From Smittia aterrima (taxonomy: Eukaryota; Arthropoda; Insecta; Diptera; Chironomidae), in contig CP093831.1 of NCBI GenBank assembly GCA_033063855.1, forward strand, positions 18,228,001-18,292,000: 64,000 nt of DNA. The letters are read 5' to 3'. Below, piece by piece: positions 22,271-32,087 of this stretch. The position numbers were made by a program, and so were the translations under genes. The notes below the pieces were generated by a model that ran no database searches, was not told the origin of the DNA, and saw only the letters and a list, made by a program, of their open reading frames with translations. How positions within the stretch are numbered: position 1 is the stretch's first letter; each line of letters begins with the position of its first letter.

Positions 22271-22519
22271 CTATTTTTGAGTAAAATCAAATGATTTAGT
22301 TACCTCGGGTAATTTTTTTTGATTTTTTTTTAATTGAAAACATGAAAAATTCTTATAGTAGATTTTTCAAATTTTTAGTGAAGGATTTCAATATGTAACT
22401 AAATGACTAAATTATTTACTATTGGTTATCTAGTCCTTATTAAAGCGATTATTTTCAAATAAAAACGAAATAAATTTTGGGTGTAAAGTTTTTATTGCAA
22501 TCATGAAAATTTGAGAAAT

Positions 22520-23662
22520 TTAATAACCCCAAAATGATACATCGACTATGAACTTCTCTCCATATTTAGTCTCACTCTCAATAAATGTTTTGATTTTTTC
22601 AAATTGACCATCATCGTTGATCGAAGATGTCGGAACATTGAGAAACAATTCTTGACGCATGCAGTCGAGAAGAGAAAGAAATCTCAAATGCATAATACAC
22701 TTTTTAAATCCTATGACATGAAAAAGAAATTTTCAGCAACAAAATTCCAAATATATTAGTCTTCTTACTTAAGTTGAAACAGAGAGCAATTGAGCTTTCA
22801 ATGATTGGCTTCCAAACATTTTTTCCAGTTTTGTTGATAAAGTTATTCGAGTAGAACTCGACAATTTTGTCTTTTGTAATTTCTTCACCAAAATCTTCCG
22901 ACGTAGCATTCAGTAGACAAGGAACAATGCCGCAAATTCCATTTGTACTGTTTTTCACAATCAGCATATATATCTTTTGGTATTAAAATATCAAGAGCAT
23001 CAACACATTTCCTTGCATTGAACTTAGCTTCTTCAAAGATTCCACTGCAATTATATCTTAGAGTCGTAGATTCAAACAATATGGAGCTATCAATTACAAA
23101 AATTTCGTCGTATTTTGTTCCACAAGTATATTGCTTCTTTATAAATTTCCTTTTTGCTTCGCATTCTTCATTTGGAGCGAATGATGATTCCGGGCAATTT
23201 AAAAAATTTTGCTGATTCATGCACACGTTCATTGGTATAAAATTTTTTTGGAATTTACATTCATCCGTTCCATTTAGAATGTTTACTAGTTTGAAGAAAA
23301 AAACTCTGAACCAAGTATCGGCGAAAAAATAAAATTTGGCTTACACAAAGGTTTGCAATGTTCAAACGGTTTACTTAACTCGGGCAGCCAGTTTTCTTAT
23401 TCATCTTTTGTGAAGACTTCATTTAGGTTTTGATCGTAGAATTTTAAATATTGATCTTTTGTGACAAAACCATTTTCCATTCAGCATTGGTAACAAATGT
23501 ATTTACTTGGAGAACCACAAGATGATAGACATTTGTCTAGTTGGCGTAATGGAATATGGCAGCAAGTTTCAATATTCGCACTATGTTTTTCGGATAACTA
23601 ATTACATTCTTCCATTACATTTTTCGGATTACCAACAGCAAGAGAATCAACAACTTGAACAT
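22520..23662 (-). pseudogene. Odorant-binding-protein-like gene, copy 2, decayed
   Basis: Three exons parallel copy 1: 23662-23345, 23285-22769 and 22710-22520. Exon 1 starts MFKLLILLLL (signal peptide) and then shows a cysteine frame including CCHIPLRQLDKCLSSCG and FVTKDQYLKFYDQN. That frame needs a shift after the signal peptide and is broken by three stops (in N-*-LSEK, YQC-*-MENG and KDE-*-ENWL). Exon 2 carries the domain-1 tail (ECKFQKNF, FLNCP) and most of domain 2, but a net one-base shift near 22940-22965 separates CEKQ from GICGIVPCLLNATS. Exon 3 gives FKKCIMHLRFLSLLDCMRQE and ends in SFWGY and a stop. The exon 3 acceptor seen in copy 1 has been lost, and a CATAG 13 bp downstream would replace it. 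A TATAAAA at 23706-23700 remains. Confidence 0.65.
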
Positions 23663-23699
23663 TTTAGTGAAAGCTGAAGAAAAACTTAATGCGGCCAAC

Positions 23700-23706
23700 T
23701 TTTATA
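23700..23706 (-). promoter_or_regulatory. TATA box of decayed OBP-like copy 2
   Basis: TATAAAA on the minus strand, 38 bp ahead of the MFKLL start codon, in the normal core-promoter position. Confidence 0.45.
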
Positions 23707-24086
23707 CAAAATCTTTAAGGAAAAGTTGAATGTTAACAGTTTCCTGCAAAGTTTTTTTTTCTTGCCAAACAAATTTTTGATAAAAAGTGAGTTTGTTATA
23801 TTCGGTAATTTAACTATTTTATCCAATTAGTTTACAGAGAAAGCGAGTTTACGATATTATTTTTTTTTTGTTTTCCTCTTTGACAGGCGACACCCGTTAC
23901 AAGTTATGACATTAATGAGGCACACTGACTTAAGAAAGGATTGAGATTGGAATTTTTTTACGCTGTTTTTAATTTTTTCTTCAAGGCAAAGTAGGAGAAT
24001 AGTTCTTGTTTGAACTTCGCCTATGCCATCAAGCTAACGTAACTCGCAATTCAAAGAGCTTCATATTTGGACATATTCTACAAATA
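23707..24086. other. Spacer upstream of OBP-like genes
   Basis: AT-rich sequence with poly-T runs near 23755 and 23861. No gene seen. Confidence 0.4.
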
Positions 24087-24093
24087 GAAATTC

Positions 24094-24304
24094 CATAGAT
24101 AATAATATGACTAAATGCGACACGGGATTTCGAGAAGGCTGAATTCAGTTTAGTTTGTGCCAACTTCCTTGAACAACAACAGCTAGCCCTAAAAACAAAA
24201 AAATAGCATCTATTTGATTCCATCCCGGTAAAGCAGAAAGCAACAACAATTCAACTTCCTTCAAATCAATTTTGCAGTCGCATCAAGTAATTTTGTTATC
24301 CATG
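24094..24304. mobile_element. Foldback/MITE-like element, copy 2 (short, degenerate)
   Basis: The left end CATAGATAATAATATGACT with AATGCGACAC matches the left end of the element at 20743-21423 with a few changes. The right end (GTCGCATCAAG to TTATCCATG) is the corresponding inverted end. The element is only 211 bp and has lost most of the arm. Direct repeats GAAATTC at 24087-24093 and 24305-24311 flank it. Two members with different flanks but the same 7-bp duplication length support a real element family. Confidence 0.82.
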
Positions 24305-24311
24305 GAAATTC

Positions 24312-24890
24312 AATAATTTCTTTCATTATAATTTTATTAAAGATTCTATAATTTAAAGAATTTTTAATGTCTAGAACGACTCCTCCTCCGATCGGGTCTA
24401 GTAACCATTAATTATCAGACCCAAAAACTTTTTTAAAAGAAATTCATGGTCATGATTATTTTTTTTGGGTTTAGATTCCAAGCTTTAGAATGACTTGAAA
24501 CGTCAAGAAAAAAAACGAATAAAAATTTTGATGTACGAAAATTTTGTATATGTGAGTTGCGAATGAAAGAAGCTAGCAATCTAAAAGCAGCATATTTTTG
24601 TGTAGAGGGTGATACATAGAGAACGATAACTCCTATCGATTTGACAAACAATTCAAACACAATAGCTGCGAAGCGGTGAGAACGCGGCCGAAGTCCGAAG
24701 TTACTCATGTACACATTAGTTGTAAAAAGATTAGAGCGCAACTCGCCTCACTAATCAATCAAGTTTACGACAAGAAATATCACATTTCAAATGTGATATA
24801 TAAATATTTCATTGTTTTGGCTGGCAGTTATAAAACCACGGTTTTCAATGAAAATTCCTTCAGATTAAATTATATTTTTACTGAGTGAAG
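24312..24890. other. Upstream region of odorant receptor 1
   Basis: It ends in the OR1 core promoter. No coding exon is recognised; the minus-strand frame at 24433-24741 has no family signal. Confidence 0.45.
24829..24835 (+). promoter_or_regulatory. TATA box of odorant receptor 1
   Basis: TATAAAA lies 62 bp upstream of the OR1 start codon, leaving room for a short 5' UTR. Confidence 0.5.
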
Positions 24891-26233
24891 ATGGAGGAAG
24901 ACATTCAGCTCGTTCGATATTCTCGAATTTTAAAGTTTGAAATGAGCCTCATCGCTCCCTTCAGAGTTATCAATGGAACAAAAAAGCTAACGAAAAGATT
25001 TTTTTGGAGCTTTTTCGTCAATATCACTGTTTGCATTACAATTCCAATGTTTTTCGCAGAAAACTCTACACTGCACAACATTCCAACCTCAACAGAGTTG
25101 ATTGCAGTTATGTGTGAGTTTTAAAATATTTTAATTTAATAATGAAAAGCTTTTTAAATTTATCTATCTAATTTAAGTTTGTTGCTTTCGCAATCTCGTT
25201 TTCTTAACTTTTTTGCTCTTGTGGAGCTCAAAAATGAAATTATTTGTTGAGAAAATAATCAGTGAAAGGTTTGCATAAAAAAAATATGAAAAAAAAATTA
25301 AAAAATATTTTTTTTTCCTGATAGACAAGCATCGAACATTGATTGTGATCTCTGGCAATTAACGTTGAAATATTGCAAGAGAGAGTTTCAAGCTACATTG
25401 ATGTTCATGATATTCTCATTAATATTTTTGTCTTTACTCATGTTAAGTATTTTTATCGTTGAAATCAATAAGTATCATCTACCAATTGGATTCTATCTAG
25501 TCTCTTTTCCACCTGAAAAGACCATCTATTGGATAACCAATTATTTATATCAGATAAATATTGCAGTCTACGGAGCTTGTTTTCTCTTTATTTATTTCTC
25601 ATTGACATTGCTGCTATTGAATCACACTTGTTGGGGATTCGACATCTTGATTCTGATGGTTAATAGAATCAATAAAAAAGTGACGGAAACTCCAAGTTAT
25701 TCAGATAGAATTGAGCATGAAACTTTCATGCAAAAACAATTAAACGAGATTGTAAAGATGAGCTACAGAACCATTGAATGGCGAAATGAAATGCAGCAAC
25801 TTTTGAAATTTAATTTTCTTTTTGAATTTACAATGCAATCTTTTTTGCTTTGTTTGAGTTTGTATTCAATAATGAGCGATCCTTACAATTCAACCGTTGC
25901 CTTGCTGACTGTTCAAATTCTTGTGACTCAACTTTTCGTTTATTGCTGGATGGGCAATCGTGTCATAAAACGAATTGATGCTTTAGTTATATCGATTTAT
26001 GAGGCCGAATGGTATTTGTTGAACATTCAGCATCAAAAGCAGCTTCAACTGGTCCTGGCGATGGCTCAAAACATAAAAGGATTTAACGGAATATTTAACG
26101 AAGTTGGAATGGAAACATTTCAGAAGGTAAATGCTTGTAAACATCAACCCAAAGAAAAATTGATTTTGTCTTTTTTTTGTAGATTTTAAATTTAACTTAC
26201 ACGCTTCTCACGATCATGCAATCTTCAAACTAG
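24891..26233 (+). CDS. Insect odorant receptor OR1 (7tm_6), four exons
   Basis: Exons 24891-25113, 25178-25268, 25325-26126 and 26183-26233 join in phase to give 388 aa, normal for insect ORs. It starts MEEDIQLVRYSRILKFEMSL. The middle has multiple hydrophobic spans. The C-terminal part shows the OR pattern: RIDALVISIYEAEWYLLNIQ, LVLAMAQNIKGFNGIF, then a short last exon ILNLTYTLLTIMQSSN. Insect ORs form ligand-gated cation channels with Orco in olfactory neurons and have an inverted topology; that is family knowledge. The short last exon split just before ILNLTYT is the usual conserved OR intron position. It is a tandem duplicate of OR2, with near-identical stretches around YSIMSDP and LALVISIYE-type segments. 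A GTG six bases upstream is not the start. Confidence 0.92.
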
Positions 26234-26428
26234 AAGAGCCCAATTATTGTAAAAGTTTTCTTTTCTTGTTTGAACAAAATTAAAAATTTTCTTCGCATTC
26301 GATATTCTTCGAAGAGATTTTGAATAATTTATGTGCGCGAACATTCGACTAATCATTGATTAGTAATCAATTTGAATTAAAAGTTTGACTTTTAAACTCA
26401 GTCAAAATTTAAATTTGGTTTAGTGAAG

Positions 26429-27799
26429 ATGTATGAAGAAATTCAGCTTATTCGATATTCTCGAGTTTTTAAGTTTATCATCGAACTTCTCTCACCTTTC
26501 CAGTTTCAAAATGAGAAAAAGATTTTTCAGAAAAGGTTTCATTAGTTAAATTTAGACCAAAAAAAATAAAAAATACTTTTCAGATTTTTGATGTGTTTCG
26601 TGATAAACTTCACGCTATGCATCGTTATTGGGATTTTTGCGACTGGAAATCCTTCAATCATTCGAAATATCCCTCTTCTAACTGAGCTGAGTGCAGTGTT
26701 TCGTTAGTTTTCATTTAAAATGTCATCTGACTAATTAAAACAAGTTTTCGAAACATTCTCTAGTTTGCGGAGTCCGTAACCTCGTTTTCTTAAGTTTCTG
26801 TATTTTTTGGGGCACGAAGATGAAAGCGCTTGTTGACAAAATAATTACTGACAGGTTTGAGAAATATTTTCCCAAGTTAAAAACACAAATTAAAATTCCT
26901 ATTTTTAAAACAGAAAGTTAACAATCAATGACTCGGATCTCTGGCAATTATCATTGCGATTCTGCAAAAGCGAGTATTATGCTACAACAGTTTTCATGAC
27001 ATTGTCATTCATTAACCAGACTTTGATCAGTATCAGCATTTTCATCATTCAAATAAACGAGTTCAATTTACCAATTGGATTCTTCATTGTCTTTCTTCCA
27101 CCTGAAAAAAACTCGATCAATTGGCTCTTGAATTATTTATATCAGCTCAATGTTTCGATATTCGGAGCTTGCTTTCTCTTCATTTATTTCTCCATGACAT
27201 TACTGCTTCTTAATCACACTTGTTATGTGTTTGAAGCCTTGAACTTGCTTGTTCGGAGAATTAATACAATAAATCGAGACGAAGATGCAGCCGTTGAAAA
27301 ACTGTTGAACGAAATTGTTAGAAAAAGCTATGATTCAATTGATTGGCGAAATGAGATGCAGCAGCTATTGAAATATAATTTTTTACTTGAGTTTACAATG
27401 CAATCATTTCTGCTGTGCTTGAGTTTGTACTCAATAATGAGCGATCCTTTCAATTCAACTGTTGCTTTGCTAATCTTCCAAATTATGTTGACTCAACTTT
27501 TCGTTTATTGTTGGATGGGAAGTCGAGTTATCAATCGAATCGATGCTTTAGTTATATCGATTTATGAGACCGAATGGTATTTGATGAATGTTAGATATCA
27601 AAAACAGCTTCAGCTTGTTCTGGCGATGGCTCAAAATATCAAAGGATTTAACGGGATATTTAATGATGTCGAGATGCAAACGTTTCAAAAGGTTAGCTTA
27701 GGTTAAATATATTTCACCAAACTTAATTAAATATAGTTATTTTTTTAGATTTTGAACCTGACGTACACTCTGTTAACACTTTTGCAATCTACAAACTAA
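26429..27799 (+). CDS. Insect odorant receptor OR2 (7tm_6), five exons
   Basis: Exons 26429-26535, 26584-26702, 26764-26854, 26914-27691 and 27749-27799 join in phase to give 381 aa. It starts MYEEIQLIRYSRVFKFIIEL, parallel to OR1. The C-terminal half has RNEMQQLLKYNFLLEFTMQS, YETEWYLMNVRYQKQLQ and the last exon ILNLTYTLLTLLQSTN. It is clearly a tandem paralogue of OR1. Exon 3 in both genes is 91 bp apart from OR2's extra 48-bp intron earlier, which splits KR|F in the N-terminal region. The donor after the fourth coding codon block is GTTAGT rather than GTGAGT. The ligand is unknown. The 195-bp gap from OR1 leaves little room for a separate promoter. Confidence 0.92.
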
Positions 27800-27970
27800 A
27801 CAAATGCAACTACGGGAACTAATCGATGAAGCAATTACATATGACATTAAGCAGATAACACAAAACTACTGTTCGCTTACTGTTCGCTATATCTCTTGAA
27901 TATATCACAATCAAATGGATCACGTTACGTTTTAGCAATTTTCCGATAAAGTTTTAATGTGGAAAGTTTC

Positions 27971-27977
27971 TATAAAA
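27971..27977 (+). promoter_or_regulatory. TATA box of small basic secreted peptide gene
   Basis: TATAAAA, 62 bp upstream of the start codon at 28039; the spacing is the same as for OR1. Confidence 0.55.
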
Positions 27978-28038
27978 GGAATTACTATTTTAGGTTTTAC
28001 TAATAAAGCGAGCTGAAAGTCACAACTCTACAGTCAAA

Positions 28039-28308
28039 ATGAAATTCATCGCAATTTTCATGGGAATTTTGATTGTTTTGGTATAAACGTGGAGCTTATT
28101 GATTATTAAATATTTAATTCCAATTAATTTTTTTTTTTAGATGATAGCCCAGTCATCAAAGCAGCAATCTGATGGAATGAAGAACCAAATGAAAAATTCT
28201 GAAGGAAACAGACAAAGGGAAAGACATGAAAACATTGGGTCCAATGGTCGGCCAACTTCTGGTCAAACAGGAAGACGTAATCAAAGATCAATTGACTTAT
28301 CTATATGA
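28039..28308 (+). CDS. Small basic secreted peptide, unknown family (two exons)
   Basis: Exons 28039-28080 and 28141-28308 join at a phase-0 intron to give 69 aa. The N-terminus MKFIAIFMGILIVLMIAQ is a good signal peptide. The mature part is hydrophilic and low in complexity, rich in Gln, Asn, Arg, Ser and Gly (QREREH-type and GQTGRRNQRS stretches). It is net basic and has no cysteines. A strong TATA box precedes it. It sits between OR2 and the GR on the same strand. I do not recognise a family; candidates include a defence, salivary or reproductive peptide, but the sequence does not decide. A conventional ORF scan misses it because exon 1 is only 14 codons and exon 2 lies in a different frame from the longest local ORF. 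Confidence 0.65.
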
Positions 28309-28578
28309 AAATAATGTATACGTGAATTATTTTTCGAGCAATATCATTTTTCACACTAAAGTGTGTAAAACTTATTATAGATTTGTTTCACTTATGCCAG
28401 TACGCTAAGTAAGAATAGTCAACAAAGTTCTCGCCCACAATCCTGTCATGAGAAAGCTATAAAAATAATGATATTATTACCTTTGAAGTAACAACCATTA
28501 CGTAATAATTATTTCATGACTCATCTTCACTTTGTCACGATTCAGTGTAATTACTATCCAGTTTGAAATAGGCTCTTG

Positions 28579-29803
28579 ATGGCTTCAGAAGCTTTAGCAT
28601 CGCGAAGCATTTTCATTTATTTTAAATTATTTGGATTTTATTCTGAAAGTTCCAACAAAACTTTCGCACTTTTCTATCAATTTCTTCTGACAACAGTTAC
28701 AGTTTTGGCATTTGCGATTATGCAATGGTATATGTTCTTCGTAATTGGTGTCAAATCAACTGTGAGTATCATTACAGTTTTTGAAGGTAAGTTAATTTTT
28801 TTTAAAATAATAAATAATTTAATCCTTTTTTTAAGTTTTATGTTACTTGAACTCATTTCTGTCGACTTTGTACATTTCCATATCGAAACACAAGGAGAAG
28901 CTTCAATTGATTAAAGCTTTTGCAAGATTTGATCAGAAATTTAAGGATTCGTTCGATCTTCAATTTGATTACGAAAAGCTGGACAAAGATTCATTGAAAA
29001 TATTTGCTCTGTTTTTATTCATGACTATCACTCCAGCTGTTATTTTCATTTTCAGACTGCATCCTTCATCGATAGACCATTTTAACTTTTATGCTTATTA
29101 CATCGCACTTTTAAATCATGCTGTTCATGTAAGCTTGTTGCAAATTTTCATTTTCGTGAATGGTGTACAAGTTCGATTGCAAATTGTGAACAAAACTTTG
29201 GAGGAATTACGCTTGAAGCGAGGAGACAAAATGCGTGAATTATTTAGTCTAAAAACATTGCTACTTGATATTTACGAGACAAATACGACAGCAAGTAAAC
29301 TGTTTAGTTATCCGTTGCTTGTCAATTGGACCCAACTAAATGTAAACATTATGATAAATGTTTATTGGGCGGCAGTTGCTGCTTTAGGATTTCCTGATGC
29401 AACAATTTTTGGTAATTGAACTAGTTTGATTGATGACATAAATTTTCAAATTGAAATTGCAGAAGCTTTGCTTTTCTTCACACCATCAACGTTTGTTTTA
29501 TTTTTCCTTGGAAATGCCGATTTCAAAACAAAACGTATATTACAAGAAATAATTTCAAAAATCTTGGCTGTGGATTCTCCTTCATTTCGCACTGAAGAAT
29601 TTCTTATTATGATTCGTCACTTCAATTTTTCGATGAAATCGTATAAACTTATTGACATAAGTTTCACTAATGTGGGAAAAGTAAGTGACATAAAGGTATT
29701 AAAAATGCTTGACATAAAATATTTTCAGATTCTGGTTCTTGTTCTTGGATATTTGGTAATATTAATTCAGTTCGAGCTGAAGGAAAGGCGAGATAAATTA
29801 TAA
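28579..29803 (+). CDS. Gustatory receptor (7tm_7), four exons
   Basis: Exons 28579-28786, 28836-29411, 29463-29680 and 29729-29803 join in phase to give 358 aa, typical of insect GRs. It begins MASEALASRSIFIYFKLFGF. There are about seven hydrophobic spans. The last exon encodes ILVLVLGYLVILIQFELK, which matches the GR hallmark TYhhhhhQF in the last membrane span with Gly in place of the Thr. The intron before that motif is at the conserved GR position. GRs are taste and contact chemoreceptor channels; the ligand cannot be inferred. AATAAA motifs follow from about 29823. It lies in tandem orientation with the ORs, but it is not their close paralogue. Confidence 0.87.
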
Positions 29804-30391
29804 TTTAAAAATATTGTTTGAAAATAAAATAAATACTTTATTTATTTCTACATTTTAAATTCAGCATTCTGCGTGAGACCTGTTGTTTTAATAATAGTCG
29901 AGCCAAATCAATGTTAATGTTTTTGAATGAGGCATTGTAGTTGCCGAGACGGAACGAAATTCCAGTAAAGAAGAAATCGGCTAATTTGAAACTAGTAGTT
30001 TCGCATCAGATAAAAGTGTGTACATAGTCCATTTATGTACTTCGTCATGGAGCTAAAAAAAAAGATTCGTTGGTGTTCTTAATTTAATATCATTCAGAGC
30101 ATTCGTTCAGTCTTGAGAATTTAAAACAGCGCAAGCCTCGTTTGGGCGAATATTGAACATTTACCGGACTTTCGCATGACCAAATCGAAAAAAGAAATTC
30201 TGAACTGCTACAATTCCTTTAATTAATCTAAAAAGTTTTAAGTAAACACAATTCATTTATTTTCGTATTAATTTATTGTCTCATGTTTTCAATGTTGTGC
30301 GGTTGAAATGCGTCTCTCTTATCTAAAGCCTTAAACACAATATAAATTAACTTTAAAATTTCTTGTCTTCATTTCACAAAAAAACGCTTAA
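29804..30391. other. Gap with a possible decayed exon on the minus strand
   Basis: This contains the GR 3' end. On the minus strand from about 30052 down to 29836 there are two protein-like frames: LHDEVHKWTMYTLLSDAKLL after a TTTTTTTTAG acceptor-like site, then, in another frame, FKLADFFFTGISFRLGNYN and onwards. They do not join without a shift. They could be a relic of a membrane receptor or chance open frame. Confidence 0.3.
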
Positions 30392-31104
30392 TTAAGGTGC
30401 CTGTAAGTCTCCTGTGATTTCATTCTGAGGTGGAAGGTAGTCGTTGCTTGGAGGCAAGTAAGCGTTTGTTGGCGGAAGATAACGCTTGTTAAGGAAGTTT
30501 GAATTGCTGAAGGGAGCCTTTGTCGTCGCAGCATTTTTGTTGCGATTGTTAGCTCCATTTCTGTTATTCGAGTTGTTGGTGTTAGCGAAGCCGTTAATCT
30601 TGTTCAACGACTTGTTGCCTTTTCCTGCGTTTGGATCAATGTCGGGAACTTCAAGTTCGAGTTCGGTGATTGGATGGAATCCAAGTTCATCAGCAGTGTA
30701 ACGAACTCTATAACGTCTGCCGTCAGCTCCAGTGTACGAGTAGCTTCCCTTTACGACAAGTGTCTTGCCATCATCCTTAAGCTTTCCGACTTGTTCAATT
30801 TCAATTCCGTTCTGCGTTCCAAGCCTAAAAAAATAAAGCTTTTCGTGAGATTTGAGCTTTTATATTAGAGCTTTTGTAAAACTTACGCAAACTTGAAATT
30901 CTTTTTTCCTTGAACGTTTTCAGAGACGAGAGTCTTCGACTTCATTGGGTCACCCTTGAAAATTGTAGGTTCCTTGTTGTCCTCCTTATCCTGAGAGAAA
31001 GTAAATTTCGTGTCTTGGAAAAGCTCAGCATTTCTGTCTGGGTTTGACTTGATGATAATCTTGCGAGCAGTTGATGAGCCGACGATCGCGAGCAACGTCA
31101 GTAA
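30392..31104 (-). CDS. Cuticle protein with RR chitin-binding domain and YLPP repeats (first exon uncertain)
   Basis: Exons 31104-30887 and 30824-30392 join in phase. The frame begins LLTLLAIVGSSTA, the hydrophobic part of a signal peptide. A Lys-rich segment follows, then a Rebers-Riddiford-type core: GKTLVVKGSYSYTGADGRRY, continuing RVRYTADELGFHP. Next is an Asn-rich spacer, and the end carries three YLPP units (RYLPPTNAYLPPSNDYLPPQ). The RR domain binds chitin; YLPP motifs occur in many insect cuticle proteins. The protein should be secreted by epidermis into cuticle. The acceptor at 31105-31106 calls for a tiny first exon, as is usual in this family. A possible one is ATG GTC at 31194-31189 with an unusual GTTGAG donor, giving MVLLTLLAIVG, but this is not secure. 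Confidence 0.88.
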
Positions 31105-31961
31105 CTGTAAATTGAGAGAAAAATCATTGTAAATATTTGTCCAACTTTATCACGTGTCTCTCCAGAATAAAAGAGCTGAAAGCTCAACGACCATCGCGTG
31201 GAATCGTGCGTGGGTATTTAAGTTTTAAAGAGTATTCGCAGAACTCTTTAGACAGCTCTCCAATTATCTAAATTTCCATACACGACTCGCACGCGTGTGA
31301 TGTTAAACCACTTGATGTGAATGTGAAAAGACGAATTTAAATATCTTTCATTGAGAGCTTCTGATGATCGCGTGATCTTGCATCTCAATTATCTTAGAAA
31401 CAAATATCGGAAATATTTGAATCATAAAGATTCAATTTCCTAATCATTTTATTAGCTTGAAGATATCGAAATCACTTCGATGAATTCGAAATAATAAAGC
31501 TCGGATTAACTTGTTGATTTATTGGACCCTAAACGTAATTTTCTATGAAGCAAAATAACGGCAAGATATTTTCGACCAGTGCAATAAACCAAACATAAAT
31601 CTTAATCGGACAAAGAGGTAAATGACTTGATCAGGTGGCCGCTAAAAATCGTTTCTTCATTAAAGAACTTTTAACGACAGCTGCTTAATAATTCAGCAAA
31701 GCTTGTGTGTGGCCATGCCCAGAGCTATTCTTACCGAGTGAGACCAATTGAGACGGTCAATATTAATATTAAAGTTCGCTGAGCGTTTCTCACTTTTGGC
31801 AAAAAAATTAGTTTCCAGAATTGATTGATTTTTCTACAGGGATTTATGATGGGAAATATTTGGATTTAAGCAGAAACATTGATCGCGTCTTCTTCTTATT
31901 TTATATATCAGAGTGGATCTAATTGATTATTCACAGTATAATTTAATTTGGCAGCGTCAAA

Positions 31962-32087
31962 ATGTCTCTTGGAGACGCGAGAGCTATAAAAACGTGCAAA
32001 TTTCTGTCAATTCCAATTAAAAACGTTCGCTTCGAAGACGACGACGAATATCAGCCGGGCGAAGGAAAAAATATTCCGCCAGAAAAT
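31962..32087 (+). other. Possible isolated first coding exon
   Basis: ATG at 31962 opens 42 codons (MSLGDARAIKTCKFLSIPIK, continuing to EDDDEYQPGEGKNIPPEN), ending at a consensus donor GTGAGT in phase 0. No partner exon is identified downstream. It may be a real first exon of a gene with a long intron, or chance. Confidence 0.22.
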
